Below, piece after piece: positions 8,800 to 17,545 of a stretch of DNA of 50,501 nucleotides (its first letter is position 1; each line of letters starts with the position of its first letter). This stretch comes from JAYZDP01 sp036337765 (GTDB taxonomy: Bacteria; Acidobacteriota; Thermoanaerobaculia; Multivoradales; Multivoraceae): the NCBI GenBank assembly GCA_036337765.1, contig JAYZDP010000158.1:1-50501 (forward strand). Direction: 5' to 3'. The notes below the pieces were generated by a model. It made no database searches and was not told the DNA's origin. It worked only from the letters and a program-made list of their open reading frames with translations. The translations under genes were made by a program, and so were the position numbers.

Positions 8800-9828
8800 A
8801 TGAAAAGACTCGCCCTGGCCTCCACGACTGCGCTGCTCATCCTCTCGCTCGCCAGCCCGGCCGCCGCCGGCCGCGGGCGGCATCGCGAGCCCGGCATACG
8901 TTCGCGCCTGAACATCACCGTGGGAACGGTCGACCCGTTCGAGGCCTCGGTGGTCGAGACCAACCGGCCTATCAACCAGCTTCGCCCCGAGAACCAGCGC
9001 GACAACGCGGAGTCCTTCGCCCTTCAGGACTTCGGTTTCGACCGTTCGAACGACACCGTCGGTCTGTCGTTCGAGCACATGTGGAAGTACTTCACCATCT
9101 TCGTTGACGCCTCGCAGATGGACGCCGCCGCGATCGGCGCGGCGCCACGCGACCTCTTCATGAGTGTGGACGAGATCGTCTTCGACGGACAGCGATTCGA
9201 CTATCAGGCAATCGCCGAGGGAACCGTCTACAACGCGGATCTCGAAACGACGTTTCTCAACACCCGGCTGGCCTACACGCCCTTCACCTTCAACCCGGAC
9301 GGGGTGGTGCAGTTCGTACCCTGGGTGCACCTCGGAGTCTTTGGCATCTACGGCACCTTCGACGTCGACGCCGGGCTCGCCACGGGAATTCAGATCTATG
9401 AGAACCCACCCCGCAACTACGTCATCGGCGGCCAAGGCAGTGGCGACGTCGCCGCTTTCGGGCCCGAGCTCGGCCTTGGCGGCGAGCTCAAGTTCAAGCT
9501 CGGCCACAAAGCCCGGCTAACGCTGCAGGGCAACTACTCGATTTTCAAGTTCTCGGGGCAGACCTCAGACCTCGGCGCCTCGGCTCGCAACGACAAGTCG
9601 CTCGACTACGACTACTCCGCCTTCGACGGCCGTGCCTTCCTTGAGTTTCCGATGGGCCAGAAGAGCAAGTTTCTGATCGGCGCCGAGTACAAGGTCGTCG
9701 ACATCAGCGCCCTGACCGAGGCAATCGATCGGCCTCTGGAACAAGTAGTGGCGCTGCGGGAGAAGTTCAACAAGAACATCGACATGTCCATCACGACTGT
9801 GAATATCACTGCTGGGTTTCGGTTTTAG
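8800..9828 (+). CDS. Secreted protein, likely outer-membrane beta-barrel, function unknown
   Basis: A 342-residue protein with a clear signal peptide (MKRLALASTTALLILSLASPAAAG). Alternating aromatic/polar strands and a final phenylalanine ('ITAGFRF') are typical of outer-membrane barrels recognised by BamA. I recognise no named family. AAGGAG lies seven bases before the ATG, and a candidate promoter lies at 8708-8736. The following 122 bp contain a small GC hairpin (GCGGC/GCCGC, 9849-9861) without a T tract, and a TAGAAT box at 9921-9926 that could serve the next gene. Confidence 0.85.
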   Translation: MKRLALASTTALLILSLASPAAAGRGRHREPGIRSRLNITVGTVDPFEASVVETNRPINQLRPENQRDNAESFALQDFGFDRSNDTVGLSFEHMWKYFTIFVDASQMDAAAIGAAPRDLFMSVDEIVFDGQRFDYQAIAEGTVYNADLETTFLNTRLAYTPFTFNPDGVVQFVPWVHLGVFGIYGTFDVDAGLATGIQIYENPPRNYVIGGQGSGDVAAFGPELGLGGELKFKLGHKARLTLQGNYSIFKFSGQTSDLGASARNDKSLDYDYSAFDGRAFLEFPMGQKSKFLIGAEYKVVDISALTEAIDRPLEQVVALREKFNKNIDMSITTVNITAGFRF

Positions 9829-9950
9829 GCGCGGGTGGCGATCTCTTCGCGGCGGGGCCGCTTCGGATCGGATGCCAACGGGGTGACGTCACGGTCCCTC
9901 CGTTGGAGTTAGGGAGAGCGTAGAATCCTGGGGTTCTCAGGGAGGTGAGC

Positions 9951-11264
9951 ATGCGCCGTGTCGTTCTTGGTTTGGTTTGTATGTTTCTAGTGGAGGGAGC
10001 TGGGCTGGCGGTCGAGGACTCGGTCGAGGTTTCTAAGCCTGAGGCGGTCGGGATGTCGAGCGAGCGGCTGGGACGGATCGTCCCGGCGATGGCAAAGTAT
10101 GTCGACGCCGGAAAGATCCCTGGGGTGGTGAGCCTGGTCGCGAGGAAGGGGCAGGTGGTGCACTTCGAGGCGATCGGGCAACAGAACGTTGCCAAGAACG
10201 AACCGATGGCGCGCGACACGCTATTTCGGCTCTATTCGCAGTCCAAGCCCGTGACCGGAGTGGCGGTGATGATCCTCTACGAAGAGGGCCACTTTCTGCT
10301 GACGGATCCGGTGGCCAAGTACCTGCCGGAGTTCTCCGAGATGAAGGTCTACCTCGGCGAGGAGGGCAGCGAGATTCAGACCGAGCCGGCGCGGCCCATG
10401 ACGATCCAGCACCTCCTCACCCATACGTCGGGGCTCACTTACGACTTTTTCGGCTCACCGGTGGCCAAGATGTACACGAAGGCGGGCTCTGTCGGAGCCG
10501 CGCCGATGAGCCCGCATGGCAGTCTCGAGCAGTGGTCCAAGGCCCTGGCGCAGCAGCCGCTGATCGCCCAGCCCGGCACGGCCTGGAACTACAGCGTGGG
10601 TATGGATGTACTCGGCCGCCTGATCGAGGTGACGTCAGGCCAGAGCTTCGGCGACTTTCTGAAGGCTCGCATCTTCGACCCGCTGGGGATGGTCGACACC
10701 GCCTTCGACGTCCCCGACAGCAAGGCGTCGCGTTTCGCTGCCAACTACGCTCCGACACCGACCGGCGGCATGATCATGGCCGACAACCCCGACACGAGCC
10801 CGTACCGCAAGCCCGCCAAGCTCGAGATGGGCGGATCGGGCCTGGTGGGGACGGCGGCCGACTACCTGCGCTTCGCGCAGATGCTCGCCAACGACGGGGA
10901 GCTCGACGGCGTGCGCATCCTCGCGCCCTCGACCGTCGACCTCATGATGTCGAACCACCTGCACTCCGAGTTTCCCCCGGATCCGCTCACCAGCCTCTTC
11001 GGTGGAGGCAGCCCGCTATCGACGGCGGGCCGCGCCTGGGGGTTGGGCTTCGGGCTGACCGGGTTCGTCGCCGTAGAGCCTGCGCTGACCGGGATTCCGA
11101 TGTCGAAGGGCACGTTCAGCTGGGGCGGCGCGGCTACGACCCACTTCTGGGTCGACCGTGAGCAGGAGCTGGTAGGCATCGTGCTCACCCAGCTAATCCC
11201 CGACGGCACATACCCGTTGCGCCAACTTATGCAGCAGCTCACGTATCAGGCCATCGTCGAGTAG
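9951..11264 (+). CDS. Serine hydrolase, beta-lactamase-related (class C fold)
   Basis: A 437-residue secreted protein with signal peptide (MRRVVLGLVCMFLVEGAGLAV). The SxxK motif is S96-Q-S-K99, and 'WNYSVGMDVLG' stands where class C enzymes have YxN, with Val instead of Asn. 'SWGGAATTHFW' gives the late GG motif. These proteins are usually esterases or peptidases rather than true beta-lactamases. The ATG follows GGAGGTGA directly; an in-frame GTG six bases earlier lies inside that ribosome site and is rejected. A PQQ-like propeller gene follows 25 bp later, probably co-transcribed. Confidence 0.92.
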   Translation: MRRVVLGLVCMFLVEGAGLAVEDSVEVSKPEAVGMSSERLGRIVPAMAKYVDAGKIPGVVSLVARKGQVVHFEAIGQQNVAKNEPMARDTLFRLYSQSKPVTGVAVMILYEEGHFLLTDPVAKYLPEFSEMKVYLGEEGSEIQTEPARPMTIQHLLTHTSGLTYDFFGSPVAKMYTKAGSVGAAPMSPHGSLEQWSKALAQQPLIAQPGTAWNYSVGMDVLGRLIEVTSGQSFGDFLKARIFDPLGMVDTAFDVPDSKASRFAANYAPTPTGGMIMADNPDTSPYRKPAKLEMGGSGLVGTAADYLRFAQMLANDGELDGVRILAPSTVDLMMSNHLHSEFPPDPLTSLFGGGSPLSTAGRAWGLGFGLTGFVAVEPALTGIPMSKGTFSWGGAATTHFWVDREQELVGIVLTQLIPDGTYPLRQLMQQLTYQAIVE

Positions 11265-11289
11265 CGACTTCCTGGATTTGGAGGAGCAC

Positions 11290-12639
11290 ATGATCTCGAA
11301 TCGCTGCATGAAACTGTTCGGCACCGGACTTTCGGTACTCCTGGCTGCTCAGGTCGCCTCCGCAGGCGACTGGCCGGCCTGGCGCGGCAAGGATGGGGAC
11401 TCGGTGTGGAAGGAAGTCGGGATCCTCGAGCGCTTTCCGGAAGACGGGCTAGAGATTCGCTGGCGCACCCCGGTCAAGGAAGGCTACTCAGGTCCGGTGG
11501 TTGCCGACGGCCGAGTGTTTGTCGCCGATTTCGAGCGCAACCAGGGCACCGGCCGCATCGACGGTACGGAGCGCATGCTCGCGCTCGACGAGAAGACCGG
11601 CGAGCTGCTGTGGACCCACTCCTGGCCGGTCGACTACTCGTCGATCATGGGCTCCTATGCCGAAGGCCCACGAGCCGTGGCGACGGTAGACGGCGATCGC
11701 GTCTATGTCGTAGGTGCAGCCGGGCACCTGATAGCCATGCGGACGACCGACGGCAAGGAACTGTGGCGCAAGCACTACCCCACCGACTACGACGTGGGAG
11801 TACCGATCTTCGGCTTCTCGAGCTCGGTGCTGATCGACGGCGAGCTGGCCATCACCATCGTCGGCGCGGAGCCCGACGGTATGGTCATCGCCTATGACAA
11901 GCGCACCGGCGAAGAGAGGTGGCGTGCGATCGAGACCCGGTCCGAGCCCGGCTACGCACAACCCACCATCGTCGAGGCGATGGGCCATCGCCAGCTCCTG
12001 ATCTGGCATCCGCTGGCAATCGCGTCTCTCGTCCCCCAGACCGGCGAAATCCTGTGGAGCTTCGACTACGAGGCCCGCGACACGCTCTCGGTCGCCGATC
12101 CGACGGTCTCCGAGGGCCGGCTCTTTCTCAGCCAGTTCTACGGCGGCTCGCTGATGCTCGAGCTCACCCACGAGCCGGGAGTGAAGGAGTTGTGGCGTGC
12201 CAAGGGCCGCACCGAAATGCCGAAGGACACGCTGGCGCTGCACTCGCTCATCACCACGCCGATCTTCGAGGGCATCACCGTCTACGGCATCGGTAGCTAC
12301 GGCGAGCTTCGGGCGCTCGACGCGCGCAGCGGCGAGCGCATTTGGGAAGACAAGACCATGGTGCGCCAGGGCCGTTGGGGCTCGGCCTTCATGGTCCAGA
12401 ACGGCGACCGCTGGATCGCCTTCTCTGACACCGGCGACCTGATCTTCTGTCGCTTCACGCGCAAGGGCTACGAGGAGATCGATCGCACCCACCTGATCGA
12501 TCCGACGACCAGCGCCGGCTTCGGTCCACGCAGGTTCGGTGACGCGCAGATCAACTGGGGCCACCCCGCCTTCGCCAACCGTCACGTCATCGTGCGCAAC
12601 GACCGCGAGATCGTCTCAGCGTCCCTCGCGGCAAACTAG
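11290..12639 (+). CDS. PQQ-binding-like beta-propeller repeat protein, secreted
   Basis: About 449 residues with a signal peptide and repeated propeller blades recognisable by 'ALDEKTGELLWTH', 'AMRTTDGKELWRK', 'AYDKRTGEERWRA', 'PQTGEILWSF' and 'ALDARSGERIWED'. 'WPAWRG' at the mature N terminus is typical of this family in planctomycetes and acidobacteria. No quinoprotein dehydrogenase catalytic residues or heme motif are evident, so a binding or structural role is more likely than catalysis. GGAGGAG sits 4-5 bases before the chosen ATG. It follows the serine hydrolase and is closely followed by a PH-like membrane protein. Confidence 0.9.
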   Translation: MISNRCMKLFGTGLSVLLAAQVASAGDWPAWRGKDGDSVWKEVGILERFPEDGLEIRWRTPVKEGYSGPVVADGRVFVADFERNQGTGRIDGTERMLALDEKTGELLWTHSWPVDYSSIMGSYAEGPRAVATVDGDRVYVVGAAGHLIAMRTTDGKELWRKHYPTDYDVGVPIFGFSSSVLIDGELAITIVGAEPDGMVIAYDKRTGEERWRAIETRSEPGYAQPTIVEAMGHRQLLIWHPLAIASLVPQTGEILWSFDYEARDTLSVADPTVSEGRLFLSQFYGGSLMLELTHEPGVKELWRAKGRTEMPKDTLALHSLITTPIFEGITVYGIGSYGELRALDARSGERIWEDKTMVRQGRWGSAFMVQNGDRWIAFSDTGDLIFCRFTRKGYEEIDRTHLIDPTTSAGFGPRRFGDAQINWGHPAFANRHVIVRNDREIVSASLAAN

Positions 12640-12643
12640 CGCC

Positions 12644-13138
12644 GTGAGGCGCTTCCCGCTCGCCCCGATGGCGGGGCTGATCCTGTGGCTCACCGTGCTG
12701 GTGCTGCCGCTACCGCTGGTCATGCTCTGGCTGGGATCCATGGCGGGCGGCGCCCTGATCATCGCGGCCTTCGTTGCCGCGGTCTACCTCTTCATCTGGT
12801 TGTACATGAGACCCACGTGGTTCAACGTCTCGGCCGATGGCCTGGAGATCGAGTGGCCGATGCGTCGGGCCAACTTCCCCGCGTCCGACATCGAGAGGGT
12901 CGAGGAGTTCACCTTCCGCGCCTTCCGAGAGCAGTTCGGCTGGGGCATGCGCATCGGCGCGGGCGGCCTATGGGGCGGCTTCGGTCTGCTGAAGACCCGC
13001 AGCGTCACCTTCCGCTTCTACATCTCCAGGCTCGACCGCTTCGTCGTCATCTGGCGGAACTCGGACCGACCTTTGATGCTCACGCCGGCCGACCCGACGG
13101 GCTTCGTGCAGACGCTGGAGGCGCTGACCAGACCCTAG
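12644..13138 (+). CDS. Small membrane protein with PH-like domain
   Basis: A 164-residue protein with two membrane segments near the N terminus ('LILWLTVLVLPLPLVMLW' and 'LIIAAFVAAVYLFIWLY') followed by a compact soluble domain ('WFNVSADGLEIEWPMRR...') resembling bacterial PH domains of the YdbT/DUF type. The start is taken as GTG 12644, only 4 bases after the preceding stop; ATG 12668 is an alternative. It is probably co-transcribed with the propeller gene. Its stop overlaps the convergent amidase by 4 bp. Function unknown. Confidence 0.75.
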   Translation: MRRFPLAPMAGLILWLTVLVLPLPLVMLWLGSMAGGALIIAAFVAAVYLFIWLYMRPTWFNVSADGLEIEWPMRRANFPASDIERVEEFTFRAFREQFGWGMRIGAGGLWGGFGLLKTRSVTFRFYISRLDRFVVIWRNSDRPLMLTPADPTGFVQTLEALTRP

Positions 13139-14568
13139 TCTCCCGCGAGAACCGCCGGGCGCGCGCTGCTCCACGGTTGGGCTTGTTCGAGAAAAGCCGC
13201 AAGTTTGAACAACGTGGATTCGTCGCCGTATCGAGCGCCGATCTGAATGGGCACCGGCATGGAGTTGTGCATGCCTGCCGGTACCGTGATTGCGGGAGTA
13301 CCAGTCATATTGAAGGGCGCGGTATAGGGCACGACGTCGAAGATCCGGTCATACCAGTCCCTAGCGGACAACGACGGATCGTTCTGATTCAGGTAGCCGA
13401 GCTTGAGTGGCTCATGCCGCAAGGCGGGGAGAAGGATGGCGTCATAGCGCTCGAAGAACGAGCCTACCGCCCGTGAAACGGCGTTGATCGACGCAAGAGC
13501 CCCCTCCACGTCGAGCGCCGTGAATTCGGCCCCCGCAGCGGCACACGCCAAAGTTGCATGTTCGTAGTAGTCCGGTCCCGGTTCGATTCCCAGCTGTCCG
13601 CTAAGACCATAGACACCGGCGGCGAGAAACGAAGTCCACGCCAGAAAGTTCGCGTCGTGAAACTGCGCAGCGTCGTATTCGGGCACGGCGACTTCAACGA
13701 GGTGTCCCTCACCTTCAAAGAGCAACGCTGTCCTGTCCAAAGCAGCGACGATCTGCTCATCGGGATCGGGTGTACCGGGAAGACTGTGCGCCAGGGCTAC
13801 TCGCAGCCGGCCGGGATTCTCGTGTAGATCCTCTGCATAGGGGAGCTGTGGCTCTGGAATAGAGAACAGGGCGCCCACCTCCGGCCCCTGAACCAGATCC
13901 ATCAAGATGGCACTATCCCGAACTGTTCGGGACACGGCAAACTCAATCCCCATTCCCAGCAATGGAAAACTGTAGTCCGGGCCTATCGGCGTACGGCCAC
14001 GGGTCGGCTTCAGCCCGACCAGGCCGCAGGTAGCTGCGGGAATCCTGATCGAACCACCACCATCGTTGGCGTGGGCCATGGGGACGATACCCGCGGCGAC
14101 AGCCGCAGCAGACCCTCCTGACGACCCACCTGACGACCTGGCAAGGTTGTAGGGGTTGCGCGTCGGTTCCCCATACAAGAGTGCCTCGCTGGACGCATTG
14201 AAGCCGAACTCCGGTGTCGACGTCACGCCGACAGTGGTGAGCCCAGCCGCGCAGAATCGCCTGAACAGCTCGGAGTGCTCCTCGGGAACGAACTGCCCAT
14301 TGGCGAGCGCACGCGTCCCGGATCGGTTTGGAACCGAGGCGATGTGCAGCACGAGGTCTTTGACCAGAAACGGTACGCCAGCAAAGGGTCCGTTCTGGTC
14401 TCCCGGTAGTGGTGCTTCGATCCGATCCACAACGGCGTTGATCTCACCATTCACCCATTCCATTGCCTCGCCAGCACAATCGAGAAGTTCGTCCGGCGAC
14501 ACTTCCCTGTTCCCAACCAATTCGGCAAGACCCGCTGCGTCATAGGAAACGTACTCGGATAGCTTCAT
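13135..14568 (-). CDS. Amidase signature family enzyme
   Basis: A 477-residue amidase with the complete Ser-cisSer-Lys triad: Lys70 ('PFLVKD'), Ser149 in 'GGSSGGS' and the nucleophile Ser173 in 'GGSIRIPA'. The spacing agrees with fatty-acid amide hydrolase and 6-aminohexanoate cyclic-dimer hydrolase relatives. It hydrolyses an amide, not identifiable here. No GatB/GatC partners are nearby, so it is not a tRNA amidotransferase subunit. By eye its third-codon positions are less GC-rich than its neighbours', which could indicate acquisition. It is followed upstream by a peptide-binding lipoprotein gene, 56 bp away. Confidence 0.93.
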   Translation of the reverse strand: MKLSEYVSYDAAGLAELVGNREVSPDELLDCAGEAMEWVNGEINAVVDRIEAPLPGDQNGPFAGVPFLVKDLVLHIASVPNRSGTRALANGQFVPEEHSELFRRFCAAGLTTVGVTSTPEFGFNASSEALLYGEPTRNPYNLARSSGGSSGGSAAAVAAGIVPMAHANDGGGSIRIPAATCGLVGLKPTRGRTPIGPDYSFPLLGMGIEFAVSRTVRDSAILMDLVQGPEVGALFSIPEPQLPYAEDLHENPGRLRVALAHSLPGTPDPDEQIVAALDRTALLFEGEGHLVEVAVPEYDAAQFHDANFLAWTSFLAAGVYGLSGQLGIEPGPDYYEHATLACAAAGAEFTALDVEGALASINAVSRAVGSFFERYDAILLPALRHEPLKLGYLNQNDPSLSARDWYDRIFDVVPYTAPFNMTGTPAITVPAGMHNSMPVPIQIGARYGDESTLFKLAAFLEQAQPWSSARPAVLAGD

Positions 14569-14624
14569 TCATTCCCTCCCTCAGGGCGTGCAAGGACCTG
14601 CGTATCCAAAGGCAATCCAACAGC

Positions 14625-16424
14625 TCACGGCCGCACGTCTTCGACGTGCACCCACCAGCCCGGCGAGGTCCACCAATCGGTGTCCGGCGGTGGAGTGGCC
14701 TGGAAGAGGAACGAGCCCGAGGGCGCGAGCTCGATGCCACGCAGGCGCTTGGAGTAGGCGCGGATCTCGGTGTAGTTCCACATCATCATGTAGGCCTGAT
14801 CCTCGTAGGTGAGGCGGTGAATCTCACGGTAGATCTCTCGCCGCTTCTCCGGATCGAAGGCGGTGCGGCCGGCGGCGAACAGGCGATCGACCTCGGGGTT
14901 GGAGTAGCCCGTGTAGTTGCGTCCAGTGTCGTAGCTTTCGGTCTTCAGGCGAATCGACCACTGGTCGGGGTCGGTCGTGACCTCGTCGGCGTCGGCGGCG
15001 GCCTGGAACTCGTGGTTCTGCAGGTGCGTCTCGTGGGTAGCGTTCTCGGCGATGCGCGTAGTCATCTCGACGCCCACGCGGCGTAGGTCCTCGCGGTAGA
15101 TGTTGGCCATGCGCACGGCGTCGACGTAGGTCTGGGCCATCTCGAGCTCGAAGGTGAAACGCACCTGCTGACCGTCGATCTCTTTGTAGCGCCAGCCGTC
15201 ATCCTTCGAGGTCAGCCAGCCAGCATCTTCTATGAGGACGGCAGCCTTTTCGAGGTCGAACTCCAGGCGCCCCACCTCGGGGTTGTAGCCGAGGTGCTGC
15301 GGGTCGAAGATGCCTTTGGAAGGCACATAGAGGTTGTAGGTGACGTCTTTCAGCACGCGGTCCATGTCGTACGCATGCGCCATCGCTCGGCGCACGCGCA
15401 CATCGGCGAAGAACGGGTTGGAGCCGTCCTGGTTGAGCGCGATACGGCCGATCCGGCGAGCCGGGGCCCAGCCCTTCAGGCCGATCTTGGCGAACTCCTC
15501 GTCGTTGGACTGCGTCGCGAACTGCTGCGGAGTCATCCAGTACTCGTCGAGCTCGCCCTTCTTGAAGAGCAAGAGACCCAGGTTTCGGTCGGGCTGGGCA
15601 CGGAAGAGGATGCGCTTGAACGGTGAGGTGCGGGCGCGATCCGGGTGATCGTCCCAACGCTCGACCACGACCTTGTCTTTGGGTACCCATTCGACGAAGC
15701 GCATCGGTCCGCTCCCCACCACCTCTTCGCGCGCCCAATGGTTGTGGTATTCGCTCGAGCGCAGCGTCGGATCGTTCGCCAGCTCCCGAGCGTTGTCCCA
15801 GATGTGTCGGGGAATCGGCGGGCACATCAGCGCAATGATGTTCGTGACATCGGACTCCAGGAAGTGCACCACCAGATTCCGGTCGTCGAAGACTTCCACG
15901 TCGGTGACCTTCGCCATGCCGTGCTTGTAGCCGGCGGCTGGGACACTGTCGTCGTTCACCGCCTGCCAGGTGAAGCGAACGTCGTGGGCGCTCAGCGCAA
16001 CACCGTCGTGCCACCGCAAGCCCGGCCGCAGCCGAATGGTCGCCCGCGTGTGGTCCGGTGAGAACTCCGCGTGCTCGACCATCGACCGGTTCCAGATCGG
16101 CTTCATCGTCGCGTCGCGGGTGACCAGCCGATCGAAGAGCGCCCATGAGAGGTAGTGGTCCTCCCGGAAGATGGCGAAGATCGGGTTGAGCGTTCGCGGC
16201 TCGTCGAGCAGGTAGCGGATCAGCGTCTCGTCGCGCGCGACCACCTCGGGATTGTGCGCCGGATAAGGCTCGAAGAGCCGCGGCGAGTTGACCAGCGGGT
16301 CATGGTTGGGGTCGTACCGCGCGATCCGCGGCGACCGACCCGCGTCGCTGCCGGGGACCGGGCCGCCGCAACCCAGCGATAGTGAGCAGACGAGACACAC
16401 GCCGAGCTTCGAGAGTTGCGTCAT
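14625..16424 (-). CDS. ABC transporter substrate-binding lipoprotein, family 5 (peptide/nickel type)
   Basis: A 599-residue protein with a lipoprotein signal (MTQLSKLGVCLVCSLSLGC, Cys19). The SBP-5 layout is clear: 'NPIFAIFREDHYLSWALFDRLV', 'RLRPGLRWHDGVALSAHDVRFTWQAV', 'DVRVRRAMAHAYD' and 'DRLFAAGRTAFDPEKRREIYREIHRL'. Such proteins capture oligopeptides or other solutes for an ABC importer. No matching permeases or ATPases are adjacent; the ATPase remnant at 16.6-17.1 kb belongs to a different (ABC-2/export) family. It may pair with transporters elsewhere and could co-express with the amidase downstream. Confidence 0.92.
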   Translation of the reverse strand: MTQLSKLGVCLVCSLSLGCGGPVPGSDAGRSPRIARYDPNHDPLVNSPRLFEPYPAHNPEVVARDETLIRYLLDEPRTLNPIFAIFREDHYLSWALFDRLVTRDATMKPIWNRSMVEHAEFSPDHTRATIRLRPGLRWHDGVALSAHDVRFTWQAVNDDSVPAAGYKHGMAKVTDVEVFDDRNLVVHFLESDVTNIIALMCPPIPRHIWDNARELANDPTLRSSEYHNHWAREEVVGSGPMRFVEWVPKDKVVVERWDDHPDRARTSPFKRILFRAQPDRNLGLLLFKKGELDEYWMTPQQFATQSNDEEFAKIGLKGWAPARRIGRIALNQDGSNPFFADVRVRRAMAHAYDMDRVLKDVTYNLYVPSKGIFDPQHLGYNPEVGRLEFDLEKAAVLIEDAGWLTSKDDGWRYKEIDGQQVRFTFELEMAQTYVDAVRMANIYREDLRRVGVEMTTRIAENATHETHLQNHEFQAAADADEVTTDPDQWSIRLKTESYDTGRNYTGYSNPEVDRLFAAGRTAFDPEKRREIYREIHRLTYEDQAYMMMWNYTEIRAYSKRLRGIELAPSGSFLFQATPPPDTDWWTSPGWWVHVEDVRP

Positions 16425-16486
16425 CGGGGCCCCCGTACTGCGGTCGAGGACCTACCATCCTACCCTCGGACCTGTGGGGGGACTGC

Positions 16487-16600
16487 CTACCCGGCGCCCG
16501 CAGCCGGCGTCAAGGCATCGACCGTCTCGTCGCGCGTCAGATTGTCGTCGGGGTTGCGATCGGTCAGCTTGTGGAACGGGTCTATACCGGCACGCACGGC
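16487..16600 (-). pseudogene. C-terminal tail remnant of an ABC permease/M1 aminopeptidase fusion protein
   Basis: The minus strand carries about 34 codons reading 'VRAGIDPFHKLTDRNPDDN...' to a TAG at 16487-16489. This matches the usual C terminus of the large permease/M1-aminopeptidase proteins ('AGIDPYNKLIDRNPDDN' type), which normally sit directly downstream of an ABC-2 ATPase. Here the tail abuts a broken ATPase gene, so nearly all of the roughly 1,200-residue gene has been deleted. Recognition is from memory of the conserved tail. Confidence 0.5.
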
Positions 16601-17096
16601 GGCTCGTCGACGATGTTCTCGCCGATGTCCGACAGGAGGTTGAGAAAGCGCAGCCGCTCGGCCGGATCGAGGCCCGCCGTCGGCTCGTCGACCATGATCA
16701 GCCGGGGGTCACCCAGGAGTGCCTGGGCAATGCCGAAGCGCTGTTTCATTCCGCCCGAGCATGTGCCGAAGCTTCTTCTTCGGTGCGTCCCAGAGGTTGG
16801 TCTGGCGCAGTAGTCGCTCCACCTCGGCGGAAATCTTCGGATACACACCGAACTCCTGAGGCAGGTAGCCGAGCGTCTTACGCGCCTCCTCCTTCTGGTT
16901 CAGCACGTTGAGTGAGCCGAGCTAGATCGAGCCCTCGTCTGCCTCCTGTAGGGTCGCGAGGGTCCGCGTGAGCGTGCTCTTGCCGGCGCCGTTGGGGCCG
17001 AGAAGCCCGAACATGCCGGTCGGGATGGTCAGACTGACGCGATCCAGTGCGCGCACACCGTTTGGATAGGTCTTCGATCTTCAGCTCGTGGCTCAA
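16600..17096 (-). pseudogene. ABC-2 type transporter ATP-binding protein, degraded
   Basis: The minus strand shows all ATPase motifs but in pieces: 'LKIEDLSK' then a frameshift near 17070; 'GMFGLLGPNGAG' (Walker A) through 'EADEGSI' then a TAG near 16922; 'ARKTLGYLPQEFGVYPKISAE' followed by loss of the helical segment before 'LLRQTNLW'; a second frameshift near 16760; then 'SGGMKQRFGIAQALLG' (signature) and 'LIMVDEPTAGLDP' (Walker B). The H-loop and C terminus are gone. The original start, TTG 17096 with GGAGGAGGG upstream, is still visible. At least two frameshifts, one stop and two deletions make this non-functional. Confidence 0.85.
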
Positions 17097-17186
17097 AGCA
17101 ACCCTCCTCCAGGGGGATTCTCCTTCCACATAACGTCTCAGGGGATACAAAGTTTCTGGACGGGCTCGCTGGTACCATCTGCGGTC

Positions 17187-17545
17187 GTGAGACGTGACGA
17201 ACGGAGCCTCGGCCTCAGCCGCCGATCGATTTTGGGTCTGCCCCTCGGCCTGCCCGTCGCCGCCGCGGTGGCGGCGTTTCTCACCTCACTCGGCGAGCCA
17301 CAGCGCCCCCAGCGACCCACCTTCGACGCCGCCACCTACGTCGGCCACTACGCGTGTGGACCGGGACTGTGCGCTTCAGATACGGCGAGGGCTTTCCACG
17401 CAACCTGTTCGCCGTCGCCACGCACGAGTTCCACCCCGGCGGCGCCGATGCCGTGCGGATCCGCTTTCAGGTCACGGACGGCATCGCCAGCAAGATGACG
17501 GTCCACGATCCCGACATCATCCTCACCGCGGAGCGCATCCCTTGA
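17187..17545 (+). pseudogene. Small secreted protein with frameshift, possible serine-hydrolase C-terminal domain
   Basis: From GTG 17187 one frame gives a signal-peptide-like start (RRSILGLPLGLPVAAAVAAFL) and 'FDAATYVGHYA'. After about 17350 the sensible sequence continues in another frame ('GTVRFRYGEGFPRNLFAVATHEFHPGGADAVRIRF...') to TGA 17543-17545. The 'YVGHY...' opening followed by short beta strands resembles the C-terminal domain found after beta-lactamase-type hydrolases, so this may be a fusion left by deletion. The stop overlaps the TTG start of the YdjC gene (TTGA). Confidence 0.5.

Noticed and set aside
9849..9861. GCGGC/GCCGC hairpin as a rho-independent terminator
   Set aside because: The stem is only five pairs and no T tract follows.
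13580..13590. GGTTCGATTCC, a tRNA T-arm-like string
   Set aside because: It lies inside the well-supported amidase gene and no cloverleaf or acceptor stem can be drawn around it.
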